A stretch of 64,000 bases of DNA from Massilia sp. PDC64 (GTDB lineage: Bacteria; Pseudomonadota; Gammaproteobacteria; Burkholderiales; Burkholderiaceae_D): assembly GCF_900101265.1 (NCBI RefSeq), contig NZ_FMZS01000010.1, positions 283,561 to 347,560 on the forward strand, written 5' to 3'. This document shows, one piece after another, positions 41,317 through 50,509 of this stretch. The notes under the pieces were generated by a model. It saw only the letters and a program-made list of their open reading frames with translations. It was not told the DNA's origin and did no database searches. Position 1 is the first letter of the stretch; every line of letters begins with the position of its first letter. Made by a program: the position numbers and the translations under genes.

Positions 41317-42530
41317 GTCTTGTCGTCTTTCGGAGGGAGCAGCACGATGCGCGCCCCTGGCGCGACGCCGCTCCTGATTTCGCTGCGCACGGGACCGCGC
41401 TGGCCCAGTTCGACCTTGTGCTTCACGGCGCGGCCGGCGTCGGCCGTGTAGACGACGTACGCGGTGCCGTCCTGCACGAGCGCGATGTTCGGCACCGTCA
41501 GCGCCCCGGGCTTCGTCACGAGCTGCACGGTGCCGTGCAGCGCCTGGCCCGGCTTCAGGCCCAGCTTGCGCGCCGTGTCGGTCGCGATGGCGGCGTCGAA
41601 ATCGCTGTACTTGACGGGCGACTCGGGCGAGATGATGCCGGCGCTGCTGCCGACCCGCGTCACCTTCAGATCCAGTTCGGTGCCCGTGCCGGCCAGGCGC
41701 ACGCGCACGGGCTGGCCCGGCTTGAGTCCGTAGGCCTGGCCCTCGGCCACGCTGAAGTGTGCCACGAGCTGGTCGAGGTCGGGCAGGGCGCCGAACGGCT
41801 CGCCCGCCATCTGGGTTGCGCCGACCTGCGGCTTGGCGCCGTCCCAGCGCGCGCCCAGCAGGAACACGCCGTCGTGCGGCGCCACCAGTTCCAGCGCCTC
41901 CAGGCTCCTGCGCTGCTGCGCGGCGTTCTGCGCCACGCTGTCGCGCTGCGAGTGCAGCACGGCCTCCTGCGCGGCGGCGCGCGCCTGGACCTGACTGCCC
42001 TTCCAGTCCAGGTACGTTCTCTTCTTCGTGAGGAAACCGGCGTCGGCCAGCGCATCGAGGATCGTGTTGCGGGCGAAGACGGACAGGTCGACGCCCGCAT
42101 AGCGGCGCGCGAGACCCAGGTCGTCCTCGACCTTCGCGCGGTCGCCGGCCAGCACGCCTTTCTCGACGACCGCATTCTGGCGGTTGGCTTCCTCGGCCAG
42201 CGCCTTGCGCAGCAGTTCGAGGTCGGCCTGCGACAGTTCCGCGCGCGCCTGGGGGGCGTCGAAGCGGGCTACGACCTGGCCTTTCGTGACGCTGCTGCCG
42301 TCCGGGACCATGTCCACCAGCACCCGTTGCGACCAGCCGCTGCCCGGCACCGTCAACGGCGTGTTAGCGGCCGCCTGGATCTCGCCGTCGGCTTCCAGGG
42401 TTTCGGTCCACGCGCGCGGGGCGAGCGTTTCGACGGGGCCGCCGGGTGTCGACGACGCGCCGCCGCAACCGGACAGCAGGGCCGCCAGCGCGGCGGCGGA
42501 TATAGAAAGGCGCAGCATCGGCAGTCTCAT
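41313..42530 (-). CDS. Periplasmic adaptor lipoprotein (HlyD/MFP family)
   Basis: 405 residues from ATG 42530. It begins with a lipoprotein signal; the lipobox LLSGC puts the lipidated Cys near residue 22. A lipoyl/barrel segment (PGSGWSQRVLVDMVPDGSSV with TKGQVVARFD), a coiled-coil hairpin (about 90-200) and a beta-barrel/membrane-proximal part (LKPGQPVRVRLAG) follow. It should couple the MacB-like permease to an outer-membrane channel encoded elsewhere. Four-base overlaps (ATGA) on both sides indicate coupled translation. Confidence 0.87.
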   Translation of the reverse strand: MRLPMLRLSISAAALAALLSGCGGASSTPGGPVETLAPRAWTETLEADGEIQAAANTPLTVPGSGWSQRVLVDMVPDGSSVTKGQVVARFDAPQARAELSQADLELLRKALAEEANRQNAVVEKGVLAGDRAKVEDDLGLARRYAGVDLSVFARNTILDALADAGFLTKKRTYLDWKGSQVQARAAAQEAVLHSQRDSVAQNAAQQRRSLEALELVAPHDGVFLLGARWDGAKPQVGATQMAGEPFGALPDLDQLVAHFSVAEGQAYGLKPGQPVRVRLAGTGTELDLKVTRVGSSAGIISPESPVKYSDFDAAIATDTARKLGLKPGQALHGTVQLVTKPGALTVPNIALVQDGTAYVVYTADAGRAVKHKVELGQRGPVRSEIRSGVAPGARIVLLPPKDDKT

Positions 42531-44428
42531 GGTCGAAGGGCGACGCGGCGGTCGGCGTCCGGCAGCAGTTCCACCTGGACGGCGGCCCCGGGCTTCAAGT
42601 CTTTCGTGGGCGCGTCGAATGCGAGTTCGACGTCGCGGACGACGGCCGCCTGCGCCGCCGATTTGCCATGGAAGGCGCGTCCCAGGCCCGTCACGTGCGC
42701 GGCCAGTGTCTGCCGCGTGCCGGCCACGATGACGCGCGCCGCCTGGCCCACCCGCACGCCCGCCGCCTGCGCTTCCGGCACCCGGGCGTTGACGCCCAGC
42801 TGGTCCGGATCGGCCAGGGTCGCGACCGACAGGCCCAACCAGACCTGGCTGCCGATGGCGAACTTCTCGCCGTTGAAGCCGATGCGGTGCAGGACCAGGC
42901 CCCGCCGCGGCGCCACGACGGTCAGCGCCGACTGGCCCTTGACGAGGGCGGCGATCTTCGCCCGCATTTGCGCGATGTCGGACTGCAGGCCGGCGCGCTC
43001 GGCCTGGCGTGCGCGCTTCTGTGCTTCGTACTGGGCCTGCGCCAGCTTTGCCAGCTGCGCCTTTTCGGCGCGGTCGATCACGAGCTTGTCGTAGTCGACG
43101 CGGCGGATGAGTTCCTTCGGCATGGTCGCCTTGCGCGCGGCCTTCTCGGCATTGCTTTGCGCCTCGGCCTGCGCCAGCACGCCGGCGCGGTCGGCCTCGG
43201 CCTGGTCCAGCTGCAGCTTGTCCAGCGCCCGCTCGCGTTCCTTGAGCGTGCCTTGCAGCGACATCAGCTGGTTCATCACCTCGGTGGATTCGAACACCGC
43301 GATGGGCTGCCCGGCCTGCACCATCATGCCTTCCGGCGCGAGGAACGCCAGCTTGTAATTCCAGACATGCGGGATGGTCGGCGGCGACACCGGCATGGTC
43401 CGGCGCGACGCGATCTCGCCTTCGATCGCCAGCGCGGCGGGGGCGGCGACCTTCGCCGGCCGGACGCCTACGGCCGCGGCGCCGGGCGCCAGCGGCTCCA
43501 CCAGCACGCTCATGCCGGCGACCAGCGGCAGGCCATGATCGTCGGGCAGGGCGATCCGCGCGCGGAAATAGCGGCCAAGTCCCCAGCGCGGCCTTGCTTC
43601 CGGCGCGCTCGTGATGTCGGCCAGCTTCCCCGTCACGACGACGCCCGGCAGCGCGTCGAAGCGCAGGCTGACGGCCTGGCCGTCGCGCAGATACGGACGG
43701 TCCGCTTCCAGCACCCAGGCCGTAACGACCATGCGGCCGTCGCCCAGCACCGTGCCGGCCGCGTTGCCCGGCCAGGCCGTGGCCCCTTCGTCCATGCGCT
43801 CGCCGTTGAATGGGCTGTAGCCGTGGACGACGACGCCGTCGCGCGTGGCGCGCACTTCCGACTGCGCCAGCTGGGCGAGCTGGAACGCCTCGTTGATCTG
43901 CATTTTCTTCACTTCGAGCGCGCCGTCTTCCTTGCGGCGGGCGACGGCCGCGCGGGCGTTCCTGAGACTTTCCTGCTTGACCGCGAGGTCGCGCACGGCC
44001 TGGCCCAGTGCGGCCTGGTAGCGGTCGTAGTCCAGCGCCGTGATCTGCTGCTTCGGCAGCGCCGCGTCGACCTTCGCCTTGTCCAGCGCCGCCTGGGCAC
44101 TGACCAGCGCCTTTTCTGCCTCGATGGCCGCGACTTCCAGCGTGGCCGTCTCGCTGTCCGTCTTCGCACGGGCGCGTTCGCGGTCCATGCGGAGCTGGTC
44201 GATATTGGTCGTGCTGCCGGAGTCGATCCGAAGCACGACGTCGCCCTTCCTGACTTGCGTGCCCTCGGCGAGGAAGTTGCGCACGACGACCGGCGACGCA
44301 TTCGACGGCGGCACGAAGATCGTCTGCGAATCCAGCGCTTCCACTTCGCCCGTGATCAGGACGGGACGCGTGTCCGCAGCGGTGGCGGCGAGGGCGACGA
44401 GGGCCAGCAGCGGGACGAGGCGCTTCAT
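42527..44428 (-). CDS. Large periplasmic adaptor, apparent tandem double MFP
   Basis: 633 residues, about 1.5 times the usual adaptor. Signal peptide about 1-18 (ending ATAAD). Two adaptor-like halves are visible. The first has VVVRNFLAEGTQVRKGDVVL, a long coiled coil (about 75-190) and a barrel (YLRDGQAVSLRFDALPGVV). The second restarts near residue 335 with APEGMMVQAGQPIAVFESTE, another coiled coil (about 385-490) and a closing barrel (GVRVGQAARVIVAGTRQ). Adaptors assemble as rings of six, so a fused pair next to a single adaptor would change ring composition (inference). Overlaps its neighbours by 4 bp on each side. Confidence 0.8.
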   Translation of the reverse strand: MKRLVPLLALVALAATAADTRPVLITGEVEALDSQTIFVPPSNASPVVVRNFLAEGTQVRKGDVVLRIDSGSTTNIDQLRMDRERARAKTDSETATLEVAAIEAEKALVSAQAALDKAKVDAALPKQQITALDYDRYQAALGQAVRDLAVKQESLRNARAAVARRKEDGALEVKKMQINEAFQLAQLAQSEVRATRDGVVVHGYSPFNGERMDEGATAWPGNAAGTVLGDGRMVVTAWVLEADRPYLRDGQAVSLRFDALPGVVVTGKLADITSAPEARPRWGLGRYFRARIALPDDHGLPLVAGMSVLVEPLAPGAAAVGVRPAKVAAPAALAIEGEIASRRTMPVSPPTIPHVWNYKLAFLAPEGMMVQAGQPIAVFESTEVMNQLMSLQGTLKERERALDKLQLDQAEADRAGVLAQAEAQSNAEKAARKATMPKELIRRVDYDKLVIDRAEKAQLAKLAQAQYEAQKRARQAERAGLQSDIAQMRAKIAALVKGQSALTVVAPRRGLVLHRIGFNGEKFAIGSQVWLGLSVATLADPDQLGVNARVPEAQAAGVRVGQAARVIVAGTRQTLAAHVTGLGRAFHGKSAAQAAVVRDVELAFDAPTKDLKPGAAVQVELLPDADRRVALRP

Positions 44429-45093
44429 GGCTGGCCCGCGACACGGCCGTCGCGCAGGTGGATCGTGCGCTGCGCGCTGGCGGCGATGGCCGGGTCGTGC
44501 GTGACCATCACGAGCGTCTGGCCGCCCGCATGCAGTTCGCGCAGCAGCGCCATCACGTCGGCCGCGCTGCCGGAATCGAGGTTGCCGGTCGGTTCGTCCG
44601 CGAGCAGCAGGTCCGGCTCGTTCAGCAGGGCGCGCGCGATGGCGGCCCGCTGCAGCTGGCCGCCGGACAGCTGGCCCGGCAGGTGGTCGAGGCGCTGGCC
44701 GAGGCCGATGCGCTGGAGCAGGGCGCGGGCCCGGTCCGGTGCCTGCGGGTCGGGCTGGCGCGCATAGCGCTGCGGCAGCAGCACGTTTTCCAGCACGGTC
44801 AGGCGCGGCAGCAGGTGGAAGGACTGGAACACGAAACCGATGCGGCGGTTGCGCACGTCGGATGCGGCGTCGTCGTCAAGGGCGCTGATCTCGTCCTGGG
44901 CCAGGCGGTAGCGGCCGCTGTCCGGGCGATCCAGCCCGCCCAGGACGTTCAGCAGGGTCGACTTGCCGGAGCCGGACGGCCCCATCACGGCGACGAATTC
45001 GCCGCGCGCCACGTGCAGGTCGATGCCGTCGAGGGCGTGGATGTCGCTGCCGCCCAGGCGGTATGTTTTGCGGATGGCACTCAGTTCTATCAT
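44425..45093 (-). CDS. ABC transporter ATP-binding protein (MacB/LolD type)
   Basis: 222 residues. Walker A GPSGSGKST at 38-46, signature LSGGQLQRAAIARAL, Walker B LLLADEPTGNLD and the switch His in VTHDPAIA are all intact. It energises the MacB-like permease at 40081. First gene of the operon; the 61-bp gap upstream contains a TTGACA box on the minus strand (45130-45125), but the -10 is poor. Confidence 0.92.
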   Translation of the reverse strand: MIELSAIRKTYRLGGSDIHALDGIDLHVARGEFVAVMGPSGSGKSTLLNVLGGLDRPDSGRYRLAQDEISALDDDAASDVRNRRIGFVFQSFHLLPRLTVLENVLLPQRYARQPDPQAPDRARALLQRIGLGQRLDHLPGQLSGGQLQRAAIARALLNEPDLLLADEPTGNLDSGSAADVMALLRELHAGGQTLVMVTHDPAIAASAQRTIHLRDGRVAGQP

Positions 45094-45154
45094 GCCGAAA
45101 AGTATTTCTTACGGCACAACAGTTTGTCAATTGTTAAAACCGTCAGCCGGTAGA

Positions 45155-46579
45155 TTATTTTGTGATGGCAGCAAGCCCGGCCAGCCGGCGGCAATCGGCC
45201 GCGAGACGGCGTTCGTCGACGTTCGTCACGCCCAGCAGCAGGCCGCGCGCGGCGGGCGTATGCACGTACCAGGGCGACAGCGGCACGGGCGCAAGACCGG
45301 CCTGCAGGGCGCGGGCGGCGACGTCGACGTCCGATGCGTCCGTGCGCAGCCGCGTGACGACGGCCATCCCGGCCGTCGCCTGCACCGCCAGCACGTCCGC
45401 CGCTTCCTTGCGCAGGCAGCGCAGCAGGGCTTCGCGCCGCGCCGCATACAGACGTTTCATGCGGCGCAGGTGGCGCAGGTAGTGGCCCTCCTGCAGGAAG
45501 TCGGCGACGGCGCGCTGGATGGGCGCGCCGGGCGCGGGTGCCAGGCAGGCGGCCACGTCGCCGAAGCGGCGCGCCAGTTCGGGCGGCACGACGAGGAAGC
45601 CGAGGCGCAGCGCGGGGCTGATCGTCTTGCTGAACGTTCCGATGTGCAGCACGCGTCCGCCCTGGTCGAGCGAGGCGAGCGCCGGTGCCGCGCGGCCTTC
45701 CAGCTGCAGCTCGCTGAGGTAGTCGTCCTCGACGATCCACGCCCCGTTGGCGCCGGCCCAGTCGAGCAGGGCGCGGCGGCGCGCGAGCGTCATCGTCATG
45801 CCGAGGGGCGCCTGCTGGCCCGGCGTGACGACGGCGAGCCGCGCGCCGGGCGCCATGCGGATGCCGGCATCGACGTCCAGGCCGTCGGCATCGACGGGGA
45901 CGGCCGTCACGGCCATGCCCGCGAGCGACAACGCGGTGCGGGTCAGCGGAAAACCCGGGTCCTCGAACCACGCTTGTTCGCCTTCCAGCGCGAGCGTGCG
46001 CACGACGAGCCCCAGCGCGCCCGCGAAGCCGGCCGTGACCAGGACCTGGGACGGGCTGCAGCGGATGCCGCGCGCGATGCCCAGATAGGCCGCGACTTCG
46101 CGCCGCAGGTCGGGGTCGCCGCGCGGGTCGGGGTAGCCGACGGGGCTCGCCGCTGTGTGCCGGGCCGCGCTCACCATCATGCGCGACCAGAGCTTATAGG
46201 GGAACGCGTCCTGGGCCGGGACGCCCATCTGGAACGGCACCGGCTTGGCGCCGAAGGTGGGGAACAGCTCCGGGATCGGCGACGTATCGGGTGAGTGCGC
46301 GTGCGCGCGGCCGGACCCGGCGGGCGTGGCCGGCCGCCCGTTGACGCGGGTGCCGGCCGCGCCATAGCTCGTCGCGAGCTGCTCGTCGACGAGGCGTTCG
46401 TACGCGATGCGCACGGTCCCGCGCGACACGCCCAGCTGGGCGGCCAGGTCGCGCCACGACGGCAGTTTCGCATCGGCCGGGATCTGTCCCGATTCGATGG
46501 CGGCGCGGATGGCCCCGTAGATCTGCGTGGCGAGCGGGGTCTTCTTGGCCCGGTCGAGGCCGATGGACAGGGAAGTCAT
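45155..46579 (-). CDS. MocR/PdxR-type regulator (GntR HTH fused to aminotransferase fold)
   Basis: 474 residues from ATG 46579 (MTSLSIGLDRAKKTPLATQI); an ATG at 46594 would add five residues and neither has a clear ribosome site. N-terminal GntR winged helix (about 10-75, LPSWRDLAAQLGVSRGTVRI). The rest is a fold-type-I aminotransferase domain with the PLP lysine in GTFSKTISPALRLGF and the PSQVLVTAGFAGAL and SYPDP-like (GYPDPRGDPDLR) landmarks. MocR regulators bind PLP and an amino compound. It diverges from the AhpD-like gene at 46677 and probably controls that operon. Confidence 0.9.
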   Translation of the reverse strand: MTSLSIGLDRAKKTPLATQIYGAIRAAIESGQIPADAKLPSWRDLAAQLGVSRGTVRIAYERLVDEQLATSYGAAGTRVNGRPATPAGSGRAHAHSPDTSPIPELFPTFGAKPVPFQMGVPAQDAFPYKLWSRMMVSAARHTAASPVGYPDPRGDPDLRREVAAYLGIARGIRCSPSQVLVTAGFAGALGLVVRTLALEGEQAWFEDPGFPLTRTALSLAGMAVTAVPVDADGLDVDAGIRMAPGARLAVVTPGQQAPLGMTMTLARRRALLDWAGANGAWIVEDDYLSELQLEGRAAPALASLDQGGRVLHIGTFSKTISPALRLGFLVVPPELARRFGDVAACLAPAPGAPIQRAVADFLQEGHYLRHLRRMKRLYAARREALLRCLRKEAADVLAVQATAGMAVVTRLRTDASDVDVAARALQAGLAPVPLSPWYVHTPAARGLLLGVTNVDERRLAADCRRLAGLAAITK

Positions 46580-46609
46580 CGGCCGATGGTACATTAAAAA
46601 TGATCAAAC

Positions 46610-46630
46610 TTGGCACTGTTTTTTGGCCAC
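46610..46630. promoter_or_regulatory. Direct repeat in MocR/AhpD-like intergenic region
   Basis: TTGGCAC (46610-46616) and TTGGCCAC (46623-46630) are near-identical direct repeats 13 bp apart. MocR-type regulators usually recognise direct repeats, so this is a candidate operator in the gap between the divergent genes. Confidence 0.35.
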
Positions 46631-46676
46631 CAGCCGGCGCATCATGGACGCATTCAGTTCAACCAGGAGAATGAAA

Positions 46677-47135
46677 ATGACGCAGCGTATGGATTACAAC
46701 GCGGCCACCCCGGCCGGCATGAAGGCACTCGGCGGCGTGTACGGCCACATCATGAACAGCGGCCTGCCGAAGGTGCTCGTCGACCTCGTCTACCTGCGCG
46801 TCTCGCAGATCAACGGCTGCGCCTATTGCATCGACATGCATTCGCGCGACCTGCTGAAGGAAGGCGTCAATGTCGAGAAGCTCGTGCTGGTGCCGGCGTG
46901 GCGCGAAGCGGGCAGCCTGTTCGACGTGAGGGAACGCGCGGCCCTCGCGTGGGCCGAGACGGTGACGAAGGTGGCCGAGACGGGCGTGCCCGATGCCGAG
47001 TATGCGGCCGCCGCGGCCGTGTTCAGCCAGCAGCAACTGGCCGATCTCACCATCGCCATCGGCCTGATGAATGCGTACAACCGCATGGCGATCAGCTTCC
47101 GCGCGACGCCGGCCGCCGTGACGGCGGCACGCTGA
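46677..47135 (+). CDS. Carboxymuconolactone decarboxylase/AhpD-like protein
   Basis: 152 residues from ATG 46677, seven bases after AGGAGA; an in-frame ATG at 46671 abuts that site. The redox motif C48-AY-C51 with H55 lies in INGCAYCIDMHSRDLLKEGV, typical of AhpD-like alkylhydroperoxidases in the CMD family. It would reduce peroxides via its cysteine pair. Followed by the cupin (10 bp) and HD genes in one operon. Confidence 0.88.
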   Translation: MTQRMDYNAATPAGMKALGGVYGHIMNSGLPKVLVDLVYLRVSQINGCAYCIDMHSRDLLKEGVNVEKLVLVPAWREAGSLFDVRERAALAWAETVTKVAETGVPDAEYAAAAAVFSQQQLADLTIAIGLMNAYNRMAISFRATPAAVTAAR

Positions 47136-47145
47136 GGAGGCGGCG

Positions 47146-47538
47146 ATGAAATCAGCGATCGCTTTGTGCCTGGCGCTGCTGGCCGGTACCGCCGCCGCGC
47201 ACGAGACGGTGAAACCGCTGTTCCACCGCGCGCTGCCGAACGTGCCCGGCAAGGCGCTGGTGGCGGTGGAAGTGTCGTTCGCGCCCGGCGCGTCGTCGCC
47301 GCCGCACACGCATCCGCAGTCGTCCTTCATCTACGCCCAGGTGCTGTCCGGCGAGATCGTCAGCGCCGTCGACGACGCGCCGCCGAAGGTCTACCGCACG
47401 GGCGAATTCTGGTACGAGGATCCGGGCGCGCGCCACCAGGTGACCCGCAATGCCAGCCAGGACAAGCCGGCGAAGCTGCTCGCCGTGTTCGTGCTGGACG
47501 AGGGGGAGCAGAAGCTCGTGCTCCCGGCCGCGCAATGA
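47146..47538 (+). CDS. Exported cupin-domain protein
   Basis: 130 residues. Signal peptide MKSAIALCLALLAGTAAAHE (cleavage near residue 18-19). One cupin barrel with metal-ligand motif PPHTHPQSSFIYAQVLSGEI and second motif EFWYEDPGARHQVTRN. Periplasmic small-molecule-binding or redox protein of unknown substrate; similar exported cupins often accompany AhpD-like genes. AGGAGG lies just before the ATG. Stop overlaps the HD gene start. Confidence 0.82.
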   Translation: MKSAIALCLALLAGTAAAHETVKPLFHRALPNVPGKALVAVEVSFAPGASSPPHTHPQSSFIYAQVLSGEIVSAVDDAPPKVYRTGEFWYEDPGARHQVTRNASQDKPAKLLAVFVLDEGEQKLVLPAAQ

Positions 47539-48158
47539 ACACGCTCGCCTTGCCCGACAGCCGTCTCGCGCGCGAGATCACTGAGTACGTGCGCGACATG
47601 GAGAGCGACATGCTGTTCCACCACTCGGCCCGCGTGTACTGGTGGGGTGCGCTGCTGGGCGAACGGCTCGACCTCGCGTTCGATCCCGAGCTGCTGTACG
47701 CCGCCGCCATGTTCCACGACATCGGCATCACGCCGCATTACCACGGCAGCCGGCTGCGCTTCGAAGTGGACGGCGCGAACGCGGCGCGCGATTTCCTGCG
47801 CGGCCACGGGATCGCCGAGGGGGACATCGAGAAAGTCTGGCTCGCGGTCGCGCTGCACACGACGCCCGGCATCCCCGAGCACCTGCACCCGGAAATCCGC
47901 CTCGTGCAGGCCGGCGCCGGCATGGACATGGTGGGCCGGGGCATGGACACGATCCCGGCGGCCGAACGGGACAGGGTGCTCGCCGCGCACCCGCGCGGGC
48001 ACGACTTCGCGCATGACGTCATCGACACGTTCTACGCAGGCCTGAAGCACCGTCCCGAGACGACGTTCGGCACGTTCAACGACGACTTCCTCGCGTTCAG
48101 GGATCCGACCTTCCAGCGGGGGAATTTGTGTAGCCTGCTGCTCGCCGCACACCCATGA
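47535..48158 (+). CDS. HD-domain phosphohydrolase-like protein
   Basis: 207 residues, ATG overlapping the cupin stop by 4 bp. The H...HD...D series begins at MLFHHSARVYWWG, the HD doublet is H61-D62 in AAMFHDIGITPHYHG, and a late His/Asp pair lies in HTTPGIPEHLHPEIRLVQAG. The pattern is close to cyanamide-hydratase-like HD proteins, so a hydratase or phosphohydrolase is possible; the substrate is unknown. Its 3' end overlaps the convergent monooxygenase gene by 62 bp. Confidence 0.83.
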   Translation: MNTLALPDSRLAREITEYVRDMESDMLFHHSARVYWWGALLGERLDLAFDPELLYAAAMFHDIGITPHYHGSRLRFEVDGANAARDFLRGHGIAEGDIEKVWLAVALHTTPGIPEHLHPEIRLVQAGAGMDMVGRGMDTIPAAERDRVLAAHPRGHDFAHDVIDTFYAGLKHRPETTFGTFNDDFLAFRDPTFQRGNLCSLLLAAHP

Positions 48159-49269
48159 TGCCGTCGCCCAGGCGCCGGCCCCAGTCGACCATGGCGCGGC
48201 CGGCGCGCAGCTGCAGGACTTCCCATTCCTGCAGGCGCGCGTCGATCGGCTGATCCGTCCGCTGCAGGGCCTGCGCGAGCGCGAGCGCATTGGCCGCCGC
48301 CTTGGCGGCGCCCCCGGCCGTGTGCGGGCGCGGGACGAACGCGGCGTCGCCCAGCAGCAGCACGCGGCCGAATACCATGCGCGGCACCGCGAGGTCCAGG
48401 ATGGCTTGGATGAACGGTTCCCTGGTTTTCTGCACGAGCGCGTCGAACTGCGGTGCCAGCAGTTCACGGGCTTTGTCGCGCAGTAGCGCCGCCTGCGCAT
48501 CGGGCAGCGCGCCCGGCGGCAGCGAGAACGTGTGCGTGCGGCCCGTGCGGTCGGTCAGCAACGCCGGGAGGTCGTCCTGCCCGATCTTGCGATACCACAC
48601 CCAGTTCCAGCGCCTGTGGCCCGGTGCCGTCGAACCGTCTTCGCCGGGCACGAGGTATTCCAGCAGCATCTGTTCGCCGTCGTCGTGCTGGAACGCGAAC
48701 ACGCCGTCCAGTACCGCGCGGCTGTCCGCGTCGAGGTCGGGTTCCGGCACGAGACCGCGCCACGCGACATAACCCGAGTAGTCGGGCCGCACCTCGGGCA
48801 GCATCAGCGAACGCACCGTCGACCGCGCGCCGTCCGCACCGATCAGCAGGTCGCCCGCCTCGACGCGGCCGCCGGCGAACACGGCGCGCACCTGGCCGCC
48901 GGCCTGCTCGATGCGCTCCAGCGTCTCGCCCGGGTGGATGCAGTCGTCGGGCAGCGCGCGGCGCAGGGTCCCGTGCAGCATGTTCCACGATGTCTGCGTC
49001 TGCGGCTGGTAGTCGCGCCGCACGACGGTCCCCGCCCGGTCGAGGTAGATGCGGTCGCCGGACGCGACACCCAGCGCACCGGCGGGCCGGATGCCCGCGA
49101 AGTGGAACGCGTGCAGCACGTCCGGCTGCAGCACGATGCCGCCGCCGCGGCTGTCCAGCGCATGGGGCGAGCGCTCGAACACGTCGACGCGCCAGCCGAT
49201 GGTGCGCAACGTATTGGCCGCCAGCAGCCCGCCGAGCGAGCCGCCGATGATCAGGGCGCGCGGGCTCAT
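48097..49269 (-). CDS. FAD-dependent aromatic monooxygenase (2,6-dihydroxypyridine hydroxylase-like)
   Basis: 390 residues from ATG 49269. FAD-binding RALIIGGSLGGLLAANTL (GxGxxG variant with GGSLGG), the DG motif LLIGADGARSTVR and the GD motif LLGDAAFVPRPHTAGG are all intact. RPHTAGGAAKAAANALALA resembles 2,6-dihydroxypyridine 3-monooxygenases; other aromatic or polyketide substrates are possible. ATG overlaps the MFS stop by 4 bp. The final codons run under the HD gene on the other strand. Confidence 0.88.
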   Translation of the reverse strand: MSPRALIIGGSLGGLLAANTLRTIGWRVDVFERSPHALDSRGGGIVLQPDVLHAFHFAGIRPAGALGVASGDRIYLDRAGTVVRRDYQPQTQTSWNMLHGTLRRALPDDCIHPGETLERIEQAGGQVRAVFAGGRVEAGDLLIGADGARSTVRSLMLPEVRPDYSGYVAWRGLVPEPDLDADSRAVLDGVFAFQHDDGEQMLLEYLVPGEDGSTAPGHRRWNWVWYRKIGQDDLPALLTDRTGRTHTFSLPPGALPDAQAALLRDKARELLAPQFDALVQKTREPFIQAILDLAVPRMVFGRVLLLGDAAFVPRPHTAGGAAKAAANALALAQALQRTDQPIDARLQEWEVLQLRAGRAMVDWGRRLGDGIMGVRRAAGYTNSPAGRSDP

Positions 49270-50486
49270 GATGCGGTTGCGCCCGTGGTGGCGTCGCGGC
49301 CGGCCAGTTCGCCGAACCAGACGAGCAGCGCGGCGGCCGGGAAGGCCATGCCGGTGAGCAGGGCCGCGTGCCAGCCGTGGTGGGCATAGACCCAGGCGCC
49401 GGCCGCGGAACCCAGCGCGCCGCCCGCGAAGAACAGCGCGAAATAAATGCCGTTCAGGCGGCTGCGCACTTCGGCGCCGAGCGCGAAGATGGCCCGCTGC
49501 CCCAGCACGAGGTTCGCGGCGACGGCCATGTCCAGCACGATCGAGGCCACGACGAGGATGCCCAGCGCCAGCGCGCGGGATTCCGGTTGATACAGCGGCA
49601 GCGCGAAGCCGACGATGCCGAGGACGAGCGCGGCGGCCGTCGCCATCAGGGTGTGGCCCGCGTCGGCGAGGCGTCCCGCCACCGGCGACGCGACGGCGCC
49701 CGCCATGCCGACGAGGGCGAAGATCGCGATGCCCGACTGCGACAGATGGAATTGCGGGCCTTCCAGCATCAGCGGCGTGACGGTCCAGAACAGGCTGAAC
49801 GAGCCGAACAGGCCGGCGTGGTAGACGGCGCGGCGGCGCAGCACGGGCGTCGTCGCCAGCAGGTGCCACAGCGATCCGATCAGGCGGCCGTACGACAGGC
49901 TGTGCACGGGCACGCGCTGCGGCAGTTTGGCGCGCAGCACGAACGCGAGGACGAACACCGCGACGGCGGCGCCGCCGAACACGAGGTGCCAGCTGCCGTA
50001 GTCCGCGATCAGGCTCGCGGCGGGGCGGGCCAGCATGATCCCCAGCAGCAGGCCGCTGACGACCTTGCCGACGGCCCGGCCGCGCGTCGCTTCGTGCGAC
50101 AGGTGCGCGGCGAACGGCACGAGGATCTGCGCCGCGACGGACCCGAGGCCGATGCCCAGCGACGCGACGAGGAAGATCCAGGCGTTCGTGCTGAACGCGG
50201 CGGCGGCCAGCGCGGTGGCCGTGGCGAGGAGGGCGGAGAACACGAGCTTGCGGTTCTCGAGCAGGTCGCCCAGCGGCACGATGAACAGCAGGCCGAGGGC
50301 ATAGCCGACCTGCGTCAGGGTGACGATCAGGCCGGCCGCTTCCGGCGACAGGCCGGTCGCGGCGCTGATCGGGCCGACGAGGGTCTGGGCGTAATAGAGG
50401 TTGGCGACGATCAGGCCGGCCGACGCGGCCAGCAGGCGGATCATGCCCGGGGCGATGTCGGGCGCGTGTTTGGCAGGGGTGTGCAT
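49266..50486 (-). CDS. MFS transporter, DHA1-like
   Basis: 406 residues from ATG 50486, with AAGGAG eight bases upstream. Twelve helices. LLAASAGLIVANLYYAQTLV, SPEAAGLIVTLTQVGYALGL and VPLGDLLENRKLV (the helix 2-3 loop) place it in the arabinose-efflux-like DHA1 group. It probably exports a small molecule related to the oxygenase and OYE reactions. Second gene of a three-gene operon (OYE, MFS, monooxygenase). Confidence 0.88.
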   Translation of the reverse strand: MHTPAKHAPDIAPGMIRLLAASAGLIVANLYYAQTLVGPISAATGLSPEAAGLIVTLTQVGYALGLLFIVPLGDLLENRKLVFSALLATATALAAAAFSTNAWIFLVASLGIGLGSVAAQILVPFAAHLSHEATRGRAVGKVVSGLLLGIMLARPAASLIADYGSWHLVFGGAAVAVFVLAFVLRAKLPQRVPVHSLSYGRLIGSLWHLLATTPVLRRRAVYHAGLFGSFSLFWTVTPLMLEGPQFHLSQSGIAIFALVGMAGAVASPVAGRLADAGHTLMATAAALVLGIVGFALPLYQPESRALALGILVVASIVLDMAVAANLVLGQRAIFALGAEVRSRLNGIYFALFFAGGALGSAAGAWVYAHHGWHAALLTGMAFPAAALLVWFGELAGRDATTGATAS

Positions 50487-50509
50487 GAAGACTCCTTGTG
50501 ATGTGTGGA

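Noticed and set aside
45094..45154. Strong promoter for the ABC export operon
   Set aside because: TTGACA is perfect, but no acceptable -10 lies 16-18 bp downstream on the minus strand; recorded only as a comment on the ATPase gene.
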